A stretch of 64,000 nt of DNA. Origin: Pedobacter sp. (GTDB taxonomy: Bacteria; Bacteroidota; Bacteroidia; Sphingobacteriales; Sphingobacteriaceae). The stretch spans positions 62,001 through 126,000 of the forward strand of contig NZ_JAVHXT010000002.1 in the NCBI RefSeq assembly GCF_031119335.1, in the 5' to 3' direction. The notes below the pieces were generated by a model, which saw only the letters and a program-made list of their open reading frames with translations, was not told where the DNA came from and did not search any database. Position 1 is the first letter of the stretch, and each line of letters opens with the position of its first letter. Shown here one piece after another: positions 35,024 to 43,950 of the stretch. The translations under genes were made by a program, and so were the position numbers.

Positions 35024-35683
35024 CTAGCTCAATTCACCCAACACTGTAATTCCACCTTTAACAACTTGGTTAAGTTCTAAATTAATTTTAGTACCTAATG
35101 GCAAGAAAAGATCTACCCTAGAGCCAAATTTAATAAAACCGAATTGCTCGTTTTGTGTAACCTGATCGCCTTCTTTCACATACCAAACAATACGACGGGC
35201 CAATGCACCAGCAATTTGACGGTACAACACCGGCGCACCGTTTTGATGTTCTACAACAACTGTTGTACGTTCGTTCTCAGTACTCGATTTAGGGTTCCAA
35301 GCAGCTAAATATTTACCTGGATGGTATTTGAAGAACTTAACCACTCCAGAAATTGGGTTACGGTTAATATGCACATTTACTGGCGACATAAAGATAGAAA
35401 CCTGTAAACGTCTGTCTTTAAAATACTCGCCTTCTTCAGTCTCTTCAATTACTACCACTTTACCGTCTGCAGGGCAAATAATCAAATTATCGCCATTGGT
35501 AAAAGTACGCTTCGGATTTCTAAAGAACTGCAGTACCGTAACAAACAATGCGAAAGAAAGGATGTAAACAAACCATCTTAGCACAAACATATCAGCAAAT
35601 CTATATTCTACTACGGCATTGATGATAAATATAAAAAGTACGGTCAGGGCAATTGAGGTATATCCTTCTTTATGTATGGTCAT
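35024..35683 (-). CDS. psd: Phosphatidylserine decarboxylase (short, archaeal-type)
   Basis: 219 residues. Two membrane segments (about 9-26 and 34-53), then the beta-rich core with ICPADGKV and SPVNVHINR. The self-cleavage site is Gly187-Ser188 in IKFGSRVD; Ser188 becomes the pyruvoyl group. It makes phosphatidylethanolamine at the inner membrane. The length fits the type II/archaeal-like Psd without the long N-terminus of E. coli. Confidence 0.95.
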   Translation of the reverse strand: MTIHKEGYTSIALTVLFIFIINAVVEYRFADMFVLRWFVYILSFALFVTVLQFFRNPKRTFTNGDNLIICPADGKVVVIEETEEGEYFKDRRLQVSIFMSPVNVHINRNPISGVVKFFKYHPGKYLAAWNPKSSTENERTTVVVEHQNGAPVLYRQIAGALARRIVWYVKEGDQVTQNEQFGFIKFGSRVDLFLPLGTKINLELNQVVKGGITVLGELS

Positions 35684-36121
35684 TTGATTTACGAATTACG
35701 ATTTTAACTATCCCGAGTGCTACACACAGGAATGATTTCATCTGGTTTTTAGTTACCTGCAAAACTCGTAAAAATTTATCACTTTTTGTAGGGCTTTTTG
35801 AGCTACAGGCATAGGTTTTTATTTATCAAACCGCCCGATAGCTATCCCATCGTGTGGACACAAGTCCGGCCATCTAGCGTCATTCCCGTGAAAACGGGAA
35901 TCTTAAAGCGGCTAATGGGCTTGCTAATTGCATTACGATTCCCGCCTACGCGGGAATGACGACCTTTTCAATGGAAGTACAAAAGATGTGTCGACACGAT
36001 AGGATAGCTATGGGGAGAAGTGGAAATACTTTTTGGCACGTCACAAACGCATGTGAGAAATCTCCAGACCAAACACTTCTATGCAACAGATTTCTCATAT
36101 GCGTTCGAAATGACGAAAGCC
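35684..36121. other. Repeat-rich gap between hpt and psd
   Basis: No gene seen. It contains the palindromic element at 35878-35961 and, at about 36037-36118, another pair of ends (CACGTCACAAACGCATGTGAGAAATC and a mirrored GATTTCTCATATGCG...GAAATGACG) of the GTCATTTCGA type. A partial GATAGCTATCCCATCG/CGATAGGATAGCTATGG inverted pair (about 35837-35852 and 35998-36013) encloses the first element, so elements appear nested. Confidence 0.55.
35878..35961. repeat. ATTCCCG-type palindromic element
   Basis: CGTCATTCCCG (35878-35888) is mirrored exactly by CGGGAATGACG (35951-35961). Each end also folds locally: ATTCCCG-TGAAAA-CGGGAAT and ATTCCCGC-CTAC-GCGGGAAT. This is a common dispersed form in Bacteroidota. 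A relic is near 45.1 kb. Confidence 0.8.
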
Positions 36122-36661
36122 TTAAATAGCCCTATAGATATGGTTCAAGTTTCTACCCAAACCATCGTAATCTAAACCATAACCAACAACAAACTCATTC
36201 GGGATTTCGAAACCGATGTAACTCAAATTCTCTACCTCTTCTTTCAAAGCATCTGGCTTAAAAAGCAAGGTACAAATTGCAACAGATGCAGGTTCTTGTT
36301 CGTGGATTTTAGAAAGAATGTACTTCATCGTTAAACCGCTATCTATAATGTCTTCTACAATGATAATATCGCGGTCTTTGAGATTCTGCGGCATTCCAAA
36401 CGCATCTTTTACCGCACCGGTGCTTGTGGCGCCATGGTAAGAAGCAACTTTGACAAACTCAGTTTCGCAAGCTAAATCAATTTCTTTCATCAGCTCTGCG
36501 ATAAAAAGAAAACTGCCATTTAGCACGCCAATAAAAACTGGATTTCTATTTTCGTAATCAACATTGAGCTGGATTGCCATTAAACGAATGCGCTTAGCAA
36601 TTGCCTCTTCTTCTAGCAACAACTCAAATTCCTTATCATGAACAGTTACGTTAGTTTCCAT
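36122..36661 (-). CDS. hpt: Hypoxanthine phosphoribosyltransferase
   Basis: 179 residues. The PRPP loop is IIIVEDIIDSGLTMKYIL; FIGVLNGSFLF and VKVASYHGATSTG are the flanking signatures. It salvages hypoxanthine/guanine to IMP/GMP. Its start overlaps the GT51 gene's end by 11 bp, suggesting one transcript with the upstream cell-wall gene. Confidence 0.96.
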   Translation of the reverse strand: METNVTVHDKEFELLLEEEAIAKRIRLMAIQLNVDYENRNPVFIGVLNGSFLFIAELMKEIDLACETEFVKVASYHGATSTGAVKDAFGMPQNLKDRDIIIVEDIIDSGLTMKYILSKIHEQEPASVAICTLLFKPDALKEEVENLSYIGFEIPNEFVVGYGLDYDGLGRNLNHIYRAI

Positions 36662-38810
36662 TTTTCTCCTCTTCTTTTTGTCGCCTGCGCTCCTCTCTTC
36701 GGTCTTGCCTTAACTGCTTTTTGGTTTTTGCAGTATCGGTACCGGGCTGTACTTTAACGGTATCTTTCTTTGCAGCACCTCCAAACAAACGGTCAAAAAG
36801 GTTCTTCGATTTATCTTGCATACCTTCTGGAGTCATCATGTCATCTTCACCAATATCAACTGCATTAGTGTCTATGGTGGTAGAGTCTGGCAGTAAATAT
36901 TGACGTAAACCTTCACGTAAACGCACATCGTAAAAACCATAACCAGTACTGTCTGCAGGCGCCAAACCACGGCGGGCCATGATATTTCCGATATATCTAA
37001 AGTATGGCAGCAAATAACCTTTTAAACTACCATTACTCATAAACTTGTATAGTGCAACCTTAGGCTTGGGAACTATATTCGCCAAGAAAATGCCTTCACC
37101 TAAACTTAATTGCGACGGCGTTTTACCAAAATAATGCCTAGAAGCTTCTCCAATTCCGTACACATTATTACCCATTTCAATAATATTGAAATAAACTTCG
37201 AGCATACGAGATTTACTCACCAAACGATTATTCTCGATGAGCCAAACAATCAGAATTTCCTCCGCTTTGCGAACCAAGGTTTTCTTCCTGCTAAGGAAAA
37301 CATTTTTAACCAACTGCATGGAAATGGTACTTCCGCCTCGTTTAAATTTCTTCTCTTTAAAGTTTACGGCGATAGATTTTCGGATAGATTCTTCTACAAA
37401 GCCCTTGTGCCTAAAAAACGATGGATCTTCTGCAGTTAACAACGCATTTTTAAAATTTGGAGAAATATCATCCAACCTAGTAAAGTTAGGATTTGATGGG
37501 CCAATGGTGATATTTCGCATTGGCTTGCCGTACTCGTAGGGCGTATAAACAAAATCTGAGTTGATTTTGGTAAGGTCTGTTTTACCAAATTGCAGCACCT
37601 TAAAGTCGGTTGGAGTTAATGTAGAACTAAATCTTACACTATCTGGCGTTTTGGTGTCCAAATGGAAATCTAAGCTGTATTTCAGTTTACCCTGCACTTT
37701 AATACCATCTAACGATTCGAACAAACCTACCGGAAAAGAATTGAAAATAGCTTGCGCATCTTGCTCTGGTGCATTCAATTTCATCTCATAGATTTTGTTC
37801 GGCGAAAGTGTGTATTTCAAGTAAGGATGGATAGAAGCATCACGCAGATGAACTGTTGAGGTGCTATCTAAACACACAAAATTTTCCCCAATTAACATAT
37901 CTGCTTCTACTCTAGCATCGGGAACAATGATGTCTTCTGCCGAGATACGAGGTTGGTTAATCAATAAATTTTTGATAGCCCAAGACCCGGAAATTTTATA
38001 ATCTCCACCGCTAAAGCGAGCATCTTTCATTTGGGTTCTTACCGTATCAAACTTGATTTTGGTGTGCAGCTTATTTTCTAGATAAGGGAGTTCTACCTTC
38101 TTGCCATCGGCAAATAATATCACATCTAATTGCTTATCTCCAGGATCTAATTCGCCATTAACATGCCAAACCGCAGCGGTATCATTTACCTTAATAGTCG
38201 ATTTTAATTCGCCACCATCAATGGTTGCTGTGGTAGTTAGAAATTTCACGAAGGCAGTATCGTTATCGTTTAACTGCATCATAAAATTATTGATTTCCAT
38301 ATCATCAGGTATCTTATAAAAAACCTGATTTAGCAAATTGCTAGCTATCTCACTTAAATCTACCTTGCTTTTAGTAGTGGTGCTGTCTTTTTTCTTTCTT
38401 TTAAGGATAAAATCGATGTTGGTTAGCGTATCACGCATTACTACATTTAATTTACCATCCTTCAAAGTCACTTCAGAAAGCTTTACATCGCCAAATAGTA
38501 ATGGAAAAATCTTTACACCAACGGTGATATCGTTAATAGTGGTTAAGGTATCTCTATCCTTGGGCACCACAGACACTTGGTTCATGTGTACGCTACTTAG
38601 CCCTTTAAAGCCGTATTCGCCAATTTTAACCGTTAAACCGTAGTCTTTTTCAGCTTTGCTGATGGCCTTAGCCACCATTTTATTGAGCAACGCTTCTCTT
38701 TTAGAGTAGGCTATTGCCCCACCAGCAACTAATATTAATGCAAATACGCCCAACACCCAAGCGCCAATTTTCAAATATTTTTTAGGGATCTTAATTTTCG
38801 GTATTTGCAT
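36651..38810 (-). CDS. GT51 glycosyltransferase with AsmA-like N-terminal region
   Basis: 719 residues. One membrane helix near 14-34. A beta-rich region of about 400 residues (about 40-430) looks like AsmA/DUF748 (for example AEDIIVPDARVEADMLIGENFVCLD). Then the peptidoglycan glycosyltransferase: catalytic Glu461 in LTAEDPSFFRHKG, RGGSTISMQLVKNVFL, and second Glu545 in NIIEMGNNVYGIGEA. No transpeptidase domain follows; the tail (about 690-719) is Lys/Arg/Glu-rich. It polymerises lipid II, or is a related lipid-carried polymerase, outside the inner membrane. Confidence 0.87.
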   Translation of the reverse strand: MQIPKIKIPKKYLKIGAWVLGVFALILVAGGAIAYSKREALLNKMVAKAISKAEKDYGLTVKIGEYGFKGLSSVHMNQVSVVPKDRDTLTTINDITVGVKIFPLLFGDVKLSEVTLKDGKLNVVMRDTLTNIDFILKRKKKDSTTTKSKVDLSEIASNLLNQVFYKIPDDMEINNFMMQLNDNDTAFVKFLTTTATIDGGELKSTIKVNDTAAVWHVNGELDPGDKQLDVILFADGKKVELPYLENKLHTKIKFDTVRTQMKDARFSGGDYKISGSWAIKNLLINQPRISAEDIIVPDARVEADMLIGENFVCLDSTSTVHLRDASIHPYLKYTLSPNKIYEMKLNAPEQDAQAIFNSFPVGLFESLDGIKVQGKLKYSLDFHLDTKTPDSVRFSSTLTPTDFKVLQFGKTDLTKINSDFVYTPYEYGKPMRNITIGPSNPNFTRLDDISPNFKNALLTAEDPSFFRHKGFVEESIRKSIAVNFKEKKFKRGGSTISMQLVKNVFLSRKKTLVRKAEEILIVWLIENNRLVSKSRMLEVYFNIIEMGNNVYGIGEASRHYFGKTPSQLSLGEGIFLANIVPKPKVALYKFMSNGSLKGYLLPYFRYIGNIMARRGLAPADSTGYGFYDVRLREGLRQYLLPDSTTIDTNAVDIGEDDMMTPEGMQDKSKNLFDRLFGGAAKKDTVKVQPGTDTAKTKKQLRQDRREERRRQKEEEKNGN

Positions 38811-38988
38811 ATATCTATATAGAAATCATTATTTTAACAAACGCATAAAGCAAATGTTTAGTTCACGTTTTTTCAATGGAATTTACCAATTATAACCACT
38901 TTCACAAAATGGGTGTCAACGGCGGCTCATTTTGTGCTAAAAATACAACAAAAAGCTAGATACAAAATTATTTGTAGCTTATGTTTAG

Positions 38989-38996
38989 TAATTTTG
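38989..38996 (+). promoter_or_regulatory. -7 box next to the mrp start codon
   Basis: TAATTTTG matches TAnnTTTG exactly and ends 4 bp before the ATG at 39001. Transcription from about 4-5 bp downstream of the box would start on the ATG itself, giving a leaderless mRNA. No ribosome-binding site lies between. Confidence 0.65.
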
Positions 38997-39000
38997 CGGC

Positions 39001-40080
39001 ATGATAATTACCGAAGAAAAAGTTTTAGCTGCACTTAGTCATGTAGAAGACCCAGACTTGAAAAAAGACCTGGTTACTTTGAAGATGATTAAGGATGTTA
39101 AAATTGAAGATAAAAAAGTTTCTTTTACGCTTGAATTGACAACTCCTGCCTGCCCTATGAAAGAGATGTTGAAGAATGCCTGTACCAATGCCGTAAAGCA
39201 TTTTGTAGACGCAGCAGCAGAAATCGACATCAATATTACCTCTAGGGTAACTAAGCCAGTTGATACTAGTCAGCTGAAAGCAATTAAAAACATTATCTTA
39301 ATTTCTTCGGGCAAAGGTGGTGTTGGAAAATCTACAGTATCGAGCAACTTAGCCGTTACATTAGCAGCAGACGGTGCTAAAGTTGGTTTAATAGATGCAG
39401 ACATTTATGGGCCATCGGTACCAATTATGTTCGATTTAGTTGGTGCTAAACCTAGTGCCAAAGAAACTTCAGATGGCAAAACCTTAATTCTTCCGATAGA
39501 GAAATATGGCATTAAGCTACTTTCTCTTGGTTTCTTCTCAGATCCAGATCAGCCTGTGCCATGGCGTGGACCAATGGCTTCTAATGCTATCAAACAACTA
39601 TTTAATGATGCCGATTGGGGAGAATTAGATTATTTACTAATTGATTTGCCTCCTGGCACGGGAGATATCCATATCACAATTTGTCAGAGTTTCCCTATTG
39701 CCGGAGCGGTAATAGTAACTACGCCACAACAAGTTGCCCTTGCCGATACAACAAAAGGGTTAAAGATGTTCAGTATGCCAGGAATTAACATTCCAGTTTT
39801 AGGTGTAGTAGAGAACATGGCTTATTTTACCCCAGAAGAGTTGCCAGAAAACAAATACTATATTTTTGGCAAAGATGGTGGTAAAGAGCTAGCACAACGT
39901 TTTGAAGTGCCATTTTTAGGCGAAATCCCATTAGTGCAGGGCATTACCGAAGCAGGAGATAAAGGCGCTCCGATTTCTTTGCAAAAAGATCATCCGCAAG
40001 CAGCTTCATTTAAAGAAATTGCTGGAAAAATTGCACAACAGATTTCCATACACAATGCACAGCAAATGGCTAATTGCTAA
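39001..40080 (+). CDS. mrp: Mrp/ApbC-type Fe-S cluster carrier P-loop ATPase
   Basis: 359 residues. N-terminal MIP18-like domain (about 1-85), then the deviant Walker A GKGGVGKST at 104-112, DADIYGPSVP and DLPPGTGD. The usual C-terminal CPxC that bridges the cluster in ApbC is missing; the place after ENMAYF reads TPEELPENKYYIFG instead. Related Bacteroidota proteins have this from memory. The role in Fe-S assembly is inferred and may need a partner such as the NifU-domain protein encoded 35 bp downstream. Confidence 0.92.
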   Translation: MIITEEKVLAALSHVEDPDLKKDLVTLKMIKDVKIEDKKVSFTLELTTPACPMKEMLKNACTNAVKHFVDAAAEIDINITSRVTKPVDTSQLKAIKNIILISSGKGGVGKSTVSSNLAVTLAADGAKVGLIDADIYGPSVPIMFDLVGAKPSAKETSDGKTLILPIEKYGIKLLSLGFFSDPDQPVPWRGPMASNAIKQLFNDADWGELDYLLIDLPPGTGDIHITICQSFPIAGAVIVTTPQQVALADTTKGLKMFSMPGINIPVLGVVENMAYFTPEELPENKYYIFGKDGGKELAQRFEVPFLGEIPLVQGITEAGDKGAPISLQKDHPQAASFKEIAGKIAQQISIHNAQQMANC

Positions 40081-40115
40081 ATTTTTATTACTTTTATCTT
40101 TTTAAAATTAACAAC

Positions 40116-40361
40116 ATGGATTTAACAGCACGAGTAGAGCAAGCTTTAGAAAGTATCAGACCATATCTGATAGCCGATGGGGGAAATGTAGCTATTGAAG
40201 AAATTACATCAGATAACATTGTAAAAGTTAAATTGTTGGGCAACTGTGGTTCTTGTAAAATGAGCTTTATGACTATGAAAGCAGGAATTGAGCAAGCTAT
40301 CATGAAGGATGTGCCCGAAATTAAAGGTGTACAAGCAGTTGATTTAGCCGAACAAGCGTAA
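40116..40361 (+). CDS. NifU C-terminal-domain Fe-S scaffold protein
   Basis: 81 residues from MDLTARVEQALES; the longer in-frame start at 40074 overlaps mrp and adds an AT-rich tail. The cluster site is Cys44-x-x-Cys47 in LGNCGSCKMS, the Nfu motif. It probably holds and passes a 4Fe-4S cluster. It lies directly behind mrp, which supports a joint Fe-S role. Confidence 0.93.
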   Translation: MDLTARVEQALESIRPYLIADGGNVAIEEITSDNIVKVKLLGNCGSCKMSFMTMKAGIEQAIMKDVPEIKGVQAVDLAEQA

Positions 40362-40449
40362 GAGAGCGTAAAGAGCGTAACACTTTTAACACAATTTAAC
40401 CAAATAGAAACTCCATAGCATATACATTTGTTATATTATTGTATTACAG

Positions 40450-41091
40450 ATGAGATATTCCTTAGCCATCATATTATTATTTTTTGTAAGCTCGGTTTTT
40501 GCACAAGATAAAACCCAGCCAAACAAACTGATTCAGTTCTCTGGTATTGTTACCGATGCTGATAGCAATATGGTTGTACCCTATGTTACCATCACCAACT
40601 TGAGCAATAAGGGACAAAAGTACGCTGCAAATTATCAAGGTTTTTTTTCGTTTGTAGTAAATCCGGGAGATACGGTGATGTTCTCGGCAGTAGGTTTCAC
40701 TAGCAAAACATTGGTTTTACCTAGAATTGTAGCCGATAACAAGTACACGGCAATGGTTCAAATCAAATCAGAAATCGTTTATCTTAAAACAGTAAGGGTT
40801 AATCCTTGGGCTACGGTAGAAGAATTTAACAAAGATTTTTTGGCACTAAAAGTAGCTGATGACGATATGGCTATTGCGAAAAAGAATCTCTCTCGTCAGA
40901 GCATTAACGGCATGAAATTAACGCTGCCGAGAGATGGTGGCGAGATTGCAAACTCCAACTATCGTTACAATTTTGATAGGATGATGAACGTGAATATGCG
41001 TCAAACCAATCCATTGTTGAACCCATTTGCTTGGGGCAAATTAATGCAGGAGATTTTTAATGGCGATAAAGCCAGAAGTTCGGAACAATAA
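40450..41091 (+). CDS. Secreted protein with carboxypeptidase-regulatory-like domain
   Basis: 213 residues, signal peptide about 1-19. Residues about 28-105 form the beta-sandwich typical of TonB receptor N-termini (FSGIVTDADSNMVVPYVTI, then GFFSFVVNPGDTVMFSAVGF). The C-terminal 100 residues are Asn/Met-rich with MMNVNMRQTNPLLNPFAWGKLM. No barrel follows, so it is a stand-alone periplasmic or surface protein. Role unknown. The lipoprotein gene starts 2 bp later. Confidence 0.8.
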   Translation: MRYSLAIILLFFVSSVFAQDKTQPNKLIQFSGIVTDADSNMVVPYVTITNLSNKGQKYAANYQGFFSFVVNPGDTVMFSAVGFTSKTLVLPRIVADNKYTAMVQIKSEIVYLKTVRVNPWATVEEFNKDFLALKVADDDMAIAKKNLSRQSINGMKLTLPRDGGEIANSNYRYNFDRMMNVNMRQTNPLLNPFAWGKLMQEIFNGDKARSSEQ

Positions 41092-41093
41092 AC

Positions 41094-41663
41094 ATGAATA
41101 AAAAACGCTTACTCTACATTTTACCTTTCTTTATTGTTATTTTAAGTTTTTACGGTTGTAAAAAAGAGAATTCAAAACCTACCACATTAATTGGAAGCTG
41201 GGAATTAAAAGAAATCTATCTTTCTGAAACGAACAAAACATATCCGTTAGATTCATTTAGAAACATCAATTCCGCTAGCATAACATTCAATTCGGATTCA
41301 TCTTTTGCTAAAACAGATAATTTTGGCCGGGTTCAAATAGCACCACTTTCAAATAGTACAACTTCCCTAATTGAGTTGTATGATAAGCCTCGACACGCCA
41401 AAGCTAGATTTGTAATCTACAATGGATACGAAGAACTGCCAATTACTTCTTCAAAATTTAGCGTTAAAGGAAATATCATCAACTTCGAAACAGCATATAA
41501 AGACGCTAATACCACAAGATCTAATAAATTTTTCAATCAATTTGAGCTCAAAAATAATTCGGAGCTGGAAATCTACAACGAAAACTCAATGATCTACAAC
41601 CAGCAGAGCAATTCGTTTTTCAGCAGTAAAATGAAGTTTATATATAAAAGAAAGAACTTTTAA
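41094..41663 (+). CDS. Lipoprotein, lipocalin-like
   Basis: 189 residues with a Cys22 after a hydrophobic stretch (SFYGC, an acceptable Bacteroidota lipobox). Starts its mature part with LIGSWELKEIYL, the usual opening of lipocalin-like domains, and has repeated beta-strands (ASITFNSDSSFAKTDN, NIINFETAY, NNSELEIYNE). Co-transcribed with the preceding secreted protein. Ligand unknown. Confidence 0.75.
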   Translation: MNKKRLLYILPFFIVILSFYGCKKENSKPTTLIGSWELKEIYLSETNKTYPLDSFRNINSASITFNSDSSFAKTDNFGRVQIAPLSNSTTSLIELYDKPRHAKARFVIYNGYEELPITSSKFSVKGNIINFETAYKDANTTRSNKFFNQFELKNNSELEIYNENSMIYNQQSNSFFSSKMKFIYKRKNF

Positions 41664-41784
41664 AAGCTACTCTGCTTACCTTCCAAAAATTAATTTAGAT
41701 TTTTTTACTTTTCTCGTGCAACAAAACTTCTGCTTTGCCGACTAGATTATAACGTTTTAACCTAACAGACATAATCCACCAAGC

Positions 41785-42396
41785 ATGAAAAATTTAATTC
41801 TAATAGTTCTTCTATTCATTTTAGGAAGTTCCAGTTACGCTCAAACAACTGCAACAATAACAAGTAAACGAGGTCTAAATTTCAAAGATTTACAACACAT
41901 CCTGTATTTTGAAGGAATTAGTCTAGAAAAATTCAATATCAAATCCGCAGACTTAAAAGGGAAAAATTTCCAAATCATTATTAAAGAATACATAAAAGGT
42001 ACGCTAACAAAAATAGATACAGTATTCAACTCCAGAGAAGACGAATACTTTAGAATTAAATCAGACAGTTTAAATTTTGCCGTGTTAACAAAGATGACCG
42101 ATAAAAATTACTTTAAAATACATTTTCAATTCGACGGCTTTTCTTCTGCAAGAAAATATCATGTTACCCCTGAAACAGCCGAAAAATTCACTTTAAAAAA
42201 CTTTTTTGGAGCGAAGCCTCAACTACCAATTGTATTTAGTAAGCTGAATTACGTATTGGCCTATATGACGCCCTACGTTAGACCCGACAAGAGTGAAGCC
42301 TATTGCGAGGTAGCCCAATCCGAAATAAATCCCGAAAAATTACATGAAAAATATAAGCTTCCACACTATTTTTTAATCGGAATAAATATAGAGTAG
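41785..42396 (+). CDS. Uncharacterised secreted protein
   Basis: 203 residues, signal peptide about 1-20 (SSYAQ). Not recognised. The body alternates strands (FQIIIKEYIKG, KNYFKIHFQFDGF) and ends with LPHYFLIGINIE. No catalytic motif. It is AT-rich like the preceding lipoprotein and may belong to the same group of small envelope proteins. Confidence 0.6.
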   Translation: MKNLILIVLLFILGSSSYAQTTATITSKRGLNFKDLQHILYFEGISLEKFNIKSADLKGKNFQIIIKEYIKGTLTKIDTVFNSREDEYFRIKSDSLNFAVLTKMTDKNYFKIHFQFDGFSSARKYHVTPETAEKFTLKNFFGAKPQLPIVFSKLNYVLAYMTPYVRPDKSEAYCEVAQSEINPEKLHEKYKLPHYFLIGINIE

Positions 42397-42537
42397 GATT
42401 GCTTTAAAAAAAATCAAAAATTTATGCAACAAATCGTGAGCCCGTGCGACTATCATATAGTTAGCAACAAAAAGCTCCGTGAATTAAGTTTATTAATTCG
42501 CAGAATTTAAGAAATTAGTAGAAATAAGTTTAACACC

Positions 42538-43101
42538 TTGCATCTGAGTATCTCTATAAACGAACAAGAATTGGTACAGCAATGTGTAGCCGGCGAAGAA
42601 AAAGGCTATGCCATGCTATACAATAAGTACGCAAAACGTATTTACCATGCAGTTTTTAGGGTAATGGGCAATAGTGCCGAAAGCGAAGATATTGTTCAGG
42701 AAGCTTTTTGTACGGCTTTTGAGCAGATTGATAGGTTAAAAAACCAAAGCAATTTCGAAGGTTGGGTGAAACGGATTGCTATTAATCAGGCAATATCTGC
42801 TTTGAGAAAAAAGAAAATGGTTTTTGCTGACGATAGTCAATTGGAAGCAGTTGCGGATGAAGATGTGGATTTAGACGAAGAGTTTTTGTTTCAATGTCAG
42901 GTAGACGATGTGAAGCGAGCGATACAAGAACTGCCTGATGGCTACAGAACTATTGTTTCATTACATCTATTTGAGGATATGGGACAGGAAGAGATTGGTC
43001 GAATGCTCGGTATTAACCATACAACAGTACGAAGTCAGTACCACAGAGCGAAGAAAAAGATTTTTACAGCATTAAAAGATAAAGCATACTATGGAACGTG
43101 A
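42538..43101 (+). CDS. ECF RNA polymerase sigma factor
   Basis: 187 residues if started at the TTG of 42538; between the upstream stop (42508) and region 2 there is no ATG, so a TTG start is likely. Region 2 shows YAMLYNKYAKRIYHAVFRVMGNSAESEDIVQEAF; region 4 shows LPDGYRTIVSLHLFEDMGQEEIGRMLGINHTTVRSQYHRAKKK. It directs polymerase to an extracytoplasmic regulon, probably including this operon. Overlaps the anti-sigma gene by 11 bp. Confidence 0.94.
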   Translation: MHLSISINEQELVQQCVAGEEKGYAMLYNKYAKRIYHAVFRVMGNSAESEDIVQEAFCTAFEQIDRLKNQSNFEGWVKRIAINQAISALRKKKMVFADDSQLEAVADEDVDLDEEFLFQCQVDDVKRAIQELPDGYRTIVSLHLFEDMGQEEIGRMLGINHTTVRSQYHRAKKKIFTALKDKAYYGT

Positions 43102-43882
43102 TTTTTTTAAGCGATATGTAGAAGAGCATAGAGATGCCTTCGAAAATGAAGCTTTGCCTCCAAACATGCTGGGCAATATTTTAAACAAGTTAGAAGAACG
43201 CAAATCTGTTGAAGCTAACCTAAAACTTGAGGCTGCGCCAAAGAGCCGTAAACTCACCTATACATGGTTGGCCGTAGCGTGCTCGTTATTTATAGTAGCT
43301 GGTGCTTATTTGTTTCTTTCGCAAGAAAAGAACGAGTTAACTGCAACGCCGACACAAATTGTTTCAACCAATAATAACAATGTTGAACCAGCTCCATTCT
43401 CAATTTTAGAAGAAGTAGAACCTGCTGTTAAGTCTACTAATGCAGTGAAAAAACAGCGAATTTTAGTCGCTCATCAACCCAAAGTAGATGCCCACAAAGA
43501 AATTTATACCGGCTTGTCAGACAGTTCATCGGTTGCCAATAGAATGGATGCCATTATTAAAGCCAGCGCTTTGGTTGTGCTGAATGAAAAGATGAAAACG
43601 GAACTTTGCAAAACTTTTAGCGACGACAACAATGATAATGTGAGATTAGCAGCCTTAGAGGTTTTATCGAAATTCTCGAACGACAAATATATCCATGAAC
43701 AGTTAATGGCTGGATTAAGTAAACAAAAAGACCCAATTGTACAATTAGAATTGGTAAAGATAATGGGAAGTAACAGCAACCCAGAAACTACAGATAAATT
43801 GATTGCGATGGCCAACAATCCATTTACTGTAGACGCTGTGAAAGAGCAAGTGCACTATGCTCTATTAACAAACAATAATTAA
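43091..43882 (+). CDS. Probable anti-sigma factor with HEAT-like periplasmic domain
   Basis: 263 residues. Cytoplasmic N-terminus (about 1-54), one membrane helix (about 55-76, WLAVACSLFIVAGAYLFL), a linker and a C-terminal helical repeat domain (about 145-260; NDNVRLAALEVLSKFSNDKYIHEQLMAGL and DPIVQLELVKIM are HEAT-like). It overlaps the sigma gene, so it most likely holds that sigma at the membrane. The zinc anti-sigma HxxxCxxC motif is absent. Confidence 0.82.
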   Translation: MERDFFKRYVEEHRDAFENEALPPNMLGNILNKLEERKSVEANLKLEAAPKSRKLTYTWLAVACSLFIVAGAYLFLSQEKNELTATPTQIVSTNNNNVEPAPFSILEEVEPAVKSTNAVKKQRILVAHQPKVDAHKEIYTGLSDSSSVANRMDAIIKASALVVLNEKMKTELCKTFSDDNNDNVRLAALEVLSKFSNDKYIHEQLMAGLSKQKDPIVQLELVKIMGSNSNPETTDKLIAMANNPFTVDAVKEQVHYALLTNNN

Positions 43883-43950
43883 ACACACACAGATGAAACC
43901 ATGATGGTTAAAACACAAGGACCTTCATCAAATTAAAACAAATTATACAG

